The translations under genes and the position numbers were made by a program. Positions 58,539-64,000 of a stretch of DNA of 64,000 nucleotides are shown in pieces (position 1 is the first letter of the stretch; every line of letters starts with the position of its first letter). Source of the stretch: Herbiconiux sp. (lineage in GTDB: Bacteria; Actinomycetota; Actinomycetes; Actinomycetales; Microbacteriaceae); assembly GCF_023264895.1 (NCBI RefSeq), contig NZ_JAHFUY010000021.1, positions 19,641 to 83,640 of the forward strand, read 5' to 3'. The notes beneath the pieces were generated by a model. That model saw only the letters and a program-made list of their open reading frames with translations. It was not told the DNA's origin and searched no databases.

Positions 58539-58662
58539 GCGTGCCACCCCGAGATGGTCGGCAGGTGGGCGGGCGGGGTGGGCGCTAGCCTGGCGGCGGG
58601 GGGCGACTCTGCCGGGGGCAGGAGCGATCCGTCAGTGGTGGTCGGTGTGTTGAGGGGGCCAG

Positions 58663-60495
58663 GTGGGGGCGACGAAGAGGAGTGGGGCTGCCGCGCGGAA
58701 GGGCGCGGGGGCTGCCGTGGAGAGTGCGCGGTCGCTGGCGTGGGCTCGGGCCGGGCTGTGGTTGGCCGCGGCCGCGCTGGTGGTGTTTTTGCCGGAGGGG
58801 ATGATCCGGTGGTTCCTGCCTAAGGAGGCGGTGTTCGCTCTGGCCGTGTTCGCCGCGGTGGTGGCGAGTGGGCGGGGGCGGGTTCCTCGGTGGATGCTCG
58901 TCGCGATCGGGGTTGCCGTGGTGCTGCTGGGGGTGGGGGTCGCGTTTTCCATGAGTCCCTGGGCCGCCGTGTGGGGGCGGTGGCCTCGGTATGAGGGGCT
59001 CGTGTCGCTGCCCGTGTACGCGGCCGCGGTGTTCGCGGGGGCGCGACTGCTCGGGCCGGGGAGCAGCGAGAGCCGGGTGAGGTCGTGGTGGTCGGCCATG
59101 TCGACCGCGAGCATCGCGCTCGGGGTGGTCGGGCTGCTCGAGCTGGCCGGACTCGCTCCTCTCGCGTCGAACCTCGAACGGCCCGGCGCTCTGCTCGGCA
59201 ATGCGACCGACCAGGGCATCCTCGGCGCCGCCTTCTTCGCCCTGCTCCTGGCACCCGCCGTCGCGCGGTGGCGGCACTCCCCCGGGCCGCGACCGTGGCT
59301 CATCACCGCCGGAGCTCTCGCCGGGTTCGTGTCGGTCGTGGTCTCCGCCTCGCGGGCGGCGTTCGTGGCCGTGGGGCTGACGCTGGTCGTGCTCGCGGTG
59401 TTCGCTCTCGTGCAGTCGGCGCAGCGACGTCGGGAGGCCGGCGTGCGGTCGTCGCTCGGGCGGCGCATCCGGGTGCCCTTGATCGCGGTGGCGGGAGTCG
59501 CCGGGCTCGCGGCGGTGGCTCTGGCCGTGCCGCTCACGCGGGAGCGGCTGCTGGGGCTGAGCCCGCTGTCGTCGCGCACCGTCGCCGACCGGGTGCAGAT
59601 GTGGGGCGAGACGCTGCGGCTCATCGGCGGCGACCCCGTCACGGGAGCCGGACCGAGCGGCTTCATCGACGCCATCCCCCGCTTCCACACCGCCGGGTGG
59701 TACGAGGTGGTGGGGTCGCAGACCGTGCTCGATTCACCGCACAACGTGCTGCTGCAGGCGGCGGTGGCGGGTGGGGTGCTGCTGCCGGTGGTGCTGGTGG
59801 CGGCCGGTGTGGTGGCCGTGGTGTGCGGGGCACGCGCCTGGGGGCGTGCGTCGGGTGGTGCGGCGGGGCGTGTGGCGGGCGTCGCATCCGGTCGTGGGCC
59901 GTTGCTGGCCGGGAGTGCTGCGGCGCTGATCGGGATCGCGGGGGCGCTGCTGACCACGTTCACCGTGGCGGCGACCGGGATTCTCGCGTGTCTGCTGGTG
60001 GGCATCCTGGTGGCGGTGCCTGCTGCGTCGACTCCTGAGGTTTCTTCTGGGCGGGTGCCGCTGCGGCGGCGGGTGCTGCAGGGTGTTGTCGCGGTCTGGG
60101 CGGTGGCGCTCGTGGCGACGGCGGTGGCCGAGGTTCCGATGCAGCAGGGTGTGGTGGCGGCTCGGGCCGGGGAGGTCGCAGCGGCGCAGCAGGCGTTCGA
60201 GGTGGCGCAGGCTCTGCGGCCGTGGGATGCGGATGTGGCGTCGATCGCGGCGCAGTCGCTCGCCGCTCAGGCGCTGGAGGGGCGGGTGGAGGCTGCGCCG
60301 CTCGCCGAGCGCTGGGCCTCGGCGGCGCTCGACCGGGTGCCCGACTCGATCCCGGCGCTGAGGGCGCTGGCCGCTGCTCAGGATGCGGTGGGAGACATCG
60401 ACGGCGAGCTCGCGACCCTCGATCGCATCATCGAGCTCTCGCCGAACGATCCCGACGCGATCGAGCTGCGTGCGGAGGTGGCGGCGGGGCGCTGA
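58663..60495 (+). CDS. O-antigen ligase-like membrane protein with C-terminal TPR region
   Basis: 610 residues. About twelve membrane helices in residues 30-480; the WaaL/Wzy core is GNATDQGILGAAFFALLLAP, VVSASRAAFVAVGLTLVVL, VQMWGETLRLIGGDPVTGAGPSGF and DSPHNVLLQAAVAGGVLLPV (His of the ligase motif). The last 110 residues form TPR-like helices (AAAQQAFEVAQALRPWDADV, DGELATLDRIIELSPNDPDA). It may ligate or polymerise polysaccharide at the outer face of the membrane. GTG start. Strongly GC-rich, unlike the neighbouring cassette, and so probably not part of it. Confidence 0.83.
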   Translation: MGATKRSGAAARKGAGAAVESARSLAWARAGLWLAAAALVVFLPEGMIRWFLPKEAVFALAVFAAVVASGRGRVPRWMLVAIGVAVVLLGVGVAFSMSPWAAVWGRWPRYEGLVSLPVYAAAVFAGARLLGPGSSESRVRSWWSAMSTASIALGVVGLLELAGLAPLASNLERPGALLGNATDQGILGAAFFALLLAPAVARWRHSPGPRPWLITAGALAGFVSVVVSASRAAFVAVGLTLVVLAVFALVQSAQRRREAGVRSSLGRRIRVPLIAVAGVAGLAAVALAVPLTRERLLGLSPLSSRTVADRVQMWGETLRLIGGDPVTGAGPSGFIDAIPRFHTAGWYEVVGSQTVLDSPHNVLLQAAVAGGVLLPVVLVAAGVVAVVCGARAWGRASGGAAGRVAGVASGRGPLLAGSAAALIGIAGALLTTFTVAATGILACLLVGILVAVPAASTPEVSSGRVPLRRRVLQGVVAVWAVALVATAVAEVPMQQGVVAARAGEVAAAQQAFEVAQALRPWDADVASIAAQSLAAQALEGRVEAAPLAERWASAALDRVPDSIPALRALAAAQDAVGDIDGELATLDRIIELSPNDPDAIELRAEVAAGR

Positions 60496-60635
60496 CGCAC
60501 GTCACCCCGTTCGGGTGTCCCTGAAAAAGGGGGCGGCAGGGGTGCACCTGGTCCAATACGGTGGCAGCGGCGAGGGCTCGGGGGACGATCGCGCTCGGCG
60601 AAGCCGCCGCCCAGACAGAAGTCGAAGGGAAATCC

Positions 60636-61718
60636 ATGCTGAACAACGCACACTCCACGGGGTCGCTGAGCGACCAGAGCACGCGGCGGCGGTGGAAGGT
60701 GGCCATCCTGGGCCTGATGGCCTTCCTGCTCGCGTTCGGGTCGCTGCTGGCGCAGGCGCCGGCCTCGGCCACGGAGGCCGATGCGGCTGCCGCGCCGGGT
60801 GTGACGGTCGACCGGGTGGCTGGGGCCGACCGCTACGAGGTGGCGGTGAACATCTCGAAGCAGCAGTTTCCCGAGAAGTCGTTCTTCGCGTTCGTGGCGT
60901 CGGGGGCGAACTACCCCGACGCTCTGAGTGCGGGCCCGGCTGCGGCGAGCGACTCAGGCGGAGCGCTGCTGCTCACCACGCCGGATGCGCTGCCGCCGGT
61001 CGTGCTGGCCGAGCTCACGCGATTGTCGCCGACGATCGTCTTCATCATCGGTGGCCCGAACTCGGTCTCGCCGGCGGTCGAGGCGGCCATCGAGGCGCTG
61101 CCCAACAACCCCAGCGTGACCCGCATCTCGGGTGAGGACCGCTACGAGGTCTCGCGCAACGTCGCGACCTACGAGTGGTACTCGAGCCCGCCGTCGACGG
61201 CCTACGTGGCGACGGGTCAGAAGTTCCCGGATGCGCTGTCGGCGGGTTCGGCCGCGGCTCTCGCGGAGGCGCCTGTGGTGCTGGTCTACGGCCCGGCGAC
61301 GACGGTCGATCAGCCCACGGAGCAGCTGCTGCTCGACGGTGACAAGTCGACGATCAAGATCGCGGGTGGGCCGAACTCGGTCTCGGCCGGGATCGAGACC
61401 GACCTGAAGTCGTTCACCGATTCGGTGCTGCGGCTGGGTGGTGCCGATCGGTTCGAGGCCTCGCAGACGATCAACGACGACGCCTTCAGCACTTCGGGGC
61501 GGGTGTTCCTGGCGACGGGGCTGAAGTTCCCGGATGCGCTGGCGGGCGGTTCGTGGGCGGGCAAGCTCGCGGCGCCACTGTTCGTGGTGCCGAGCGACTG
61601 CGTGCCGCAGGGGGTGCTCGACTCCATCGCGGATCTCGGGGCCACGCAGGTGACACTGCTCGGCGGTGAGGCGTCGCTGAGCCCGGCTGTGGCGGCGCTG
61701 ACGCCGTGCGCGACCTGA
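60636..61718 (+). CDS. Secreted protein with three cell-wall-binding repeats (CW_binding_2)
   Basis: 360 residues. Signal peptide with long basic n-region and helix VAILGLMAFLLAFGSLLAQ, cleavage near ASATEA. The mature protein is three tandem cell-wall-binding repeat 2 modules (about 55-145, 146-245, 246-350), each beginning R(V/I/L)xGxDR(Y/F)E (RVAGADRYE, RISGEDRYE, RLGGADRFE) and containing YPDALSAG, FPDALSAG or FPDALAGG and GGPNSVS or GGEASLS. Such modules attach proteins non-covalently to the wall. No separate catalytic domain. ATG 60636 has GAAGGGA upstream. Confidence 0.9.
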   Translation: MLNNAHSTGSLSDQSTRRRWKVAILGLMAFLLAFGSLLAQAPASATEADAAAAPGVTVDRVAGADRYEVAVNISKQQFPEKSFFAFVASGANYPDALSAGPAAASDSGGALLLTTPDALPPVVLAELTRLSPTIVFIIGGPNSVSPAVEAAIEALPNNPSVTRISGEDRYEVSRNVATYEWYSSPPSTAYVATGQKFPDALSAGSAAALAEAPVVLVYGPATTVDQPTEQLLLDGDKSTIKIAGGPNSVSAGIETDLKSFTDSVLRLGGADRFEASQTINDDAFSTSGRVFLATGLKFPDALAGGSWAGKLAAPLFVVPSDCVPQGVLDSIADLGATQVTLLGGEASLSPAVAALTPCAT

Positions 61719-61742
61719 TCGCGCTTCCGTTCTGAGGTGGGC

Positions 61743-61799
61743 GGGCGCTTCGGCGCCCGGCCTGCGGCCCCGCACTCTCCCCACGAGGGTGCGGGGCCG
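61743..61799 (+). terminator. Double hairpin terminator after the wall-binding protein gene
   Basis: First stem GGGCGC / GCGCCC with TTCG tetraloop (61743-61758), then CGGCCCCGCAC / GTGCGGGGCCG (61765-61799) with a 13-base loop, followed by TTGTGCGTT. It begins 24 bases after the stop codon and is the most convincing intrinsic terminator in the window. Confidence 0.7.
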
Positions 61800-61861
61800 T
61801 TGTGCGTTCGACCACCGCTCATCGGGCGCTGGTTCATGGATGCGCGTGGAAGAATCACAGC

Positions 61862-62431
61862 GTGCAACACGCATCCGTCTCTGGTGAACTGCCCATGTTC
61901 CGATTCAGCCCGAATGCTTATGAGTTGGGATTGTTCGAGGTCGAAGACGGAACCTGCCAGTCCTGTGGCCTTCGACGGTCGATGCGCTACACCTCGTCCT
62001 TCTACTCTGTTGAGGAGGTCTCGTACATCTGCCCGTGGTGCGTGGCGGACGGCACAGCTGCACGGGTGTTCGACGGCGAGTTCACGGACCGTGCCTCTAT
62101 CGACGGAGTTCCTCACGACCGGACCCTGCCGATCACGGTGGACGAAGTCGAAGCGGAGGAGGTGGCCACTCGCACGCCCTCGTTTCCGTCATGGCAGCAG
62201 GGGGGATGGCGATCGCACTGTGGCCGTCCGTGCGCCTTCCTAGGCGATATCGGGTCAAGCGATCTGGCGCGCTATCTCGAGGAACCCGACTTCCTGGCGG
62301 ACGTGAACGGAGGACTCGGCTGGGATCCAGATCTGATTCGCACCCGCCTCCGGGCAGCCGGTGACCTCGCCGGATACCTTTTCCGTTGCATGACCTGCGA
62401 CGCACATCGCCTCCACGTCGACGCGAGTTGA
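61862..62431 (+). CDS. CbrC/UPF0167 family protein
   Basis: 189 residues. ELPMFRFSPNAYELGLFEVE, then DGTCQSCGLRRSMRYTSSFY, SYICPWCVADGTAARVFDG (two CxxC pairs for zinc), HCGRPCAFLGDIGSSDL and LFRCMTCDAHRLHVD are the landmarks of the CbrC (UPF0167) family. The Escherichia coli member is linked to colicin E2 tolerance. GTG 61862 has GGAAGA eight bases upstream. It begins a group of small possible immunity or tolerance genes at the window end. Confidence 0.85.
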   Translation: MQHASVSGELPMFRFSPNAYELGLFEVEDGTCQSCGLRRSMRYTSSFYSVEEVSYICPWCVADGTAARVFDGEFTDRASIDGVPHDRTLPITVDEVEAEEVATRTPSFPSWQQGGWRSHCGRPCAFLGDIGSSDLARYLEEPDFLADVNGGLGWDPDLIRTRLRAAGDLAGYLFRCMTCDAHRLHVDAS

Positions 62432-62516
62432 CCCCGGCCCGCCGTCGCCGGCCCCCGGACGGCCGGCGCCGACGTTCGCTCGCTGTCGTCGTCGCTTTGC
62501 GGGGCTCTTCGCCGTC

Positions 62517-62717
62517 ATGTGGCTGCCACTGCTGTTCGGCTTTGCGGGCTGGCTCTGGCTCTACCCCGTGTTTCTCCTCCTGTGGCTTCCGATCGAGATC
62601 ATGGCCGTCGTGGAACTCTTCGGCGCGGCACGCGCAGCTGTGTCCCCTCGCCTCTCTTCCGACCCTCTGGTTTGGCGGATTCGTCAGCTTCTTCTAGTGC
62701 CCGATAGGACGGGATGC
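62517..62717 (+). other. Hydrophobic ORF fragment
   Basis: From ATG 62517 the frame encodes a convincing membrane segment (MWLPLLFGFAGWLWLYPVFL, LLWLPIEIMAVVELFGA) and a short charged part up to about 62720. Beyond that it runs antisense to the 62718-63119 gene and looks non-coding, although the frame stays open to 63131. It is probably a truncated or frameshifted small membrane-protein gene. Confidence 0.35.
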
Positions 62718-63119
62718 TTACTGCAGGTCCTCGAACGAGTCCTCACCGGGGCGCCAGACCATCCACTCACGATCAGAGAATCCACTCAGCATGGCAATCT
62801 CCACATAGACCTCGTCGAGCGTTGGGTGAAGCCGAATGGAGCCCCGTTCAAAGTGCAAGCACAGGCCGACGCCGGTCGCCTCCTGCGTGTCGACGACCGT
62901 CCCCGGAATCAATTGTCTGAGAGCGTCTGCGTATCCGAGGTCCGGCTCGTGAAATGTGACGCCATCAAGTGTGACTTCCGGCCAGACGTCGCAGTTCAAG
63001 ATCGGCTTGTCAGCGGTGTCGCTGTCGAAGCGCAATTGCACGTAGTCCATGACGAACTGCACCGAATACATCCGGAACCCGATCAGACGAGACAGCAGCT
63101 CGTTCGGGACGTAGCTCAC
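62718..63119 (-). CDS. Hypothetical protein (133 aa), possible immunity-type
   Basis: Soluble, acidic, beta-rich protein: MSYVPNELLSRLIGFRMYSV, QFVMDYVQLRFDS, ILNCDVWPEVTLDG, DALRQLIPGTVVDTQEA, VGLCLHFERGSIRL and MVWRPGEDSFEDLQ. This strand pattern resembles single-domain immunity-like proteins of accessory regions, but I cannot name a family. It lies eight bases downstream of the 63128 gene, indicating a two-gene operon. Confidence 0.6.
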   Translation of the reverse strand: MSYVPNELLSRLIGFRMYSVQFVMDYVQLRFDSDTADKPILNCDVWPEVTLDGVTFHEPDLGYADALRQLIPGTVVDTQEATGVGLCLHFERGSIRLHPTLDEVYVEIAMLSGFSDREWMVWRPGEDSFEDLQ

Positions 63120-63127
63120 CGTTCCTC

Positions 63128-63493
63128 CTAGACGCCGGCGTCGCGTCGGACCTCGACTGCGAGCGGCAGCCTGTCATAGTCGAGTTCACTGAGCAAGTAG
63201 TACTCGACGCTTGACAGGCGGCCGCGGCTGATCCAGATCATGACTCCCGCGACGCACACACCGTCGCGGTACACGAGTTGATCGGTCGGCTCAAGGATGC
63301 CGTCCGGAGCGGGAATCGGAAGCAGACCCGAATCGACCTCGAGGTCGAAATCCAGGTCACCCGTGGCAAAGGTCGTCCGCCGCGCCGTCAGCAGTTGGTC
63401 TCGAGCTTCGCGCGCACCGTTCCAGTCGCCTTCGAGGAGCTTGCTCAACAGCGCAGACTCGTCGTCGCTCAACTCTCGCGAGGGCTCCAGCAC
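63128..63493 (-). CDS. Hypothetical protein (121 aa), possible immunity-type
   Basis: Starting at GTG 63493 the product reads VLEPSRELSDDESALLSKLL, EGDWNGAREARDQLLTARRT, then LDFDLEVDSGLLPIPAPDGI, VAGVMIWISRGRLSSVEYYL and ELDYDRLPLAVEV. Soluble helix followed by strands; unnamed family. The frame is open to 63595 but the added part looks non-coding. First gene of a pair with 62718-63119. Confidence 0.58.
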   Translation of the reverse strand: MLEPSRELSDDESALLSKLLEGDWNGAREARDQLLTARRTTFATGDLDFDLEVDSGLLPIPAPDGILEPTDQLVYRDGVCVAGVMIWISRGRLSSVEYYLLSELDYDRLPLAVEVRRDAGV

Positions 63494-63612
63494 GATCTGA
63501 GTCTGACAGATCGAGTGCGATCGACGATGACGTGGTGCCGTCCGGTCACTGCGTCTGAGTGAGAAAATTGTCCAGCATGCCACTCTGGCGTGCAAACGCT
63601 ATCGTCGTCGAC

Positions 63613-63945
63613 ATGGGTGCATGGGGCGCGGGGCCGTTCGAGAATGACGGAGCTGCCGATTTGGCAGGCGACATCGATGAAGGAAGGTTCTCCTTCACAG
63701 CGATTGAGACTGAGTTCGAGGACGAATCGTACTTAGAGGTCGACGGAGGTCAATGGGTGCTGGCCCTTGCAGAGATCGTTGTGTCGTCCCGTGAAGGACG
63801 TGAGCTGCCGGTGCCAGGGGATTTCTCTGCATTCGTTGCGGGGCTCTCCCCGGAACGAATTGCCTGGATTCATCACCATTGTCGGCGGCGGCCGAATATT
63901 GGACGGTTTCGGCGGGTGAAAAGTGAACGGTTGCGGGCAGTCTAG
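63613..63945 (+). CDS. DUF4259-domain protein, C-terminus atypical
   Basis: The start MGAWGAGPFENDGAADLAGD is diagnostic for DUF4259 (MGxWGxGPFxNDxAxD). 110 residues: GRFSFTAIETEFEDESYLEV, QWVLALAEIVVSSREG. After ERIAWIHHH the tail becomes basic (CRRRPNIGRFRRVKSERL) instead of the usual helical acidic end, so the 3' part may be truncated or frameshifted. Function of DUF4259 is unknown; members often occur singly in accessory regions. No gene was recognised between 63946 and the window end. Confidence 0.72.
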   Translation: MGAWGAGPFENDGAADLAGDIDEGRFSFTAIETEFEDESYLEVDGGQWVLALAEIVVSSREGRELPVPGDFSAFVAGLSPERIAWIHHHCRRRPNIGRFRRVKSERLRAV

Positions 63946-64000
63946 TTCGAGGGTTCGTCGGTGGTGGTTCTGATGCTGGGGAGGCTGTCGATGCCTCGGC

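Noticed and set aside
62718..63131. Continuation of the hydrophobic plus-strand frame from 62517
   Set aside because: Beyond about 62720 the frame is antisense to a better-supported minus-strand gene and loses protein-like character.
1..64000. tRNA or rRNA genes
   Set aside because: No cloverleaf-like or rRNA-conserved segments were recognised while reading both strands; a covariance-model scan would be needed to exclude them fully.

Overview
The window is high-GC DNA with GTG starts, ATGA/GTGA gene overlaps, LPXTG/LAXTG surface proteins, IclR, TetR, ArsR and MerR regulators, and an actinobacterial Wzx/Wzy exopolysaccharide locus. This suggests an actinobacterium, most likely of the family Microbacteriaceae. 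That placement rests on gene content and composition only. No rRNA, tRNA, CRISPR array, transposase or replication origin was recognised.

Layout. 1-8500: a minus-strand catabolic operon with a branched-chain-type ABC transporter (binding protein, LivH, a fused LivM-LivG, LivF), a stand-alone C-terminal half of an FGGY kinase, a complete FGGY kinase and a phosphotriesterase-family hydrolase cut by the window edge. A divergent IclR regulator and operator-like palindromes flank it. 8500-24900: housekeeping and regulatory genes: PPK2, a lipid kinase, small membrane proteins, an ArsR/NAD(P)-binding pair, an ECF sigma factor with a membrane partner, a TetR/alcohol dehydrogenase pair whose dehydrogenase is broken by a 4-bp duplication, a CPBP protease, a TetR-controlled flavoprotein operon, and a MerR gene with an apparently leaderless promoter. 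25000-29000: a lone P-loop ATPase, an SDR, a SpoIIM-like membrane protein and a diguanylate cyclase. 29000-37300: an accessory stretch with gene remnants, an orphan RHH antitoxin, an LAATG surface protein, an acyltransferase, a LysM lipoprotein and hypothetical genes.

37300-60500: the exopolysaccharide region. It has GDP-mannose 4,6-dehydratase and GDP-fucose synthase, UDP-glucose dehydrogenase, glycosyltransferases, a Wzx-type flippase, a priming glycosylphosphotransferase, a Wzc-like kinase, a Wzy/ligase-like polymerase, a DUF4012 membrane protein, an LPNTG surface protein and a second O-antigen-ligase-like protein. Together these could make, flip, polymerise and export a fucose- and glucuronate-containing polysaccharide. 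The core (about 43.5-49.8 kb) is visibly less GC-rich, as expected for an exchanged cassette. 60600-64000: a secreted protein with cell-wall-binding repeats, then small genes that look like stand-alone immunity or tolerance families (CbrC/UPF0167, DUF4259).

The least explained structures are two homologous palindromic elements of about 100 bp (31866-31967 and 58442-58538) with divergent but self-complementary arms and a conserved centre, the half-kinase in the ABC operon, several very small Cys-pair ORFs near the polysaccharide locus, and three recognisable frameshifts.
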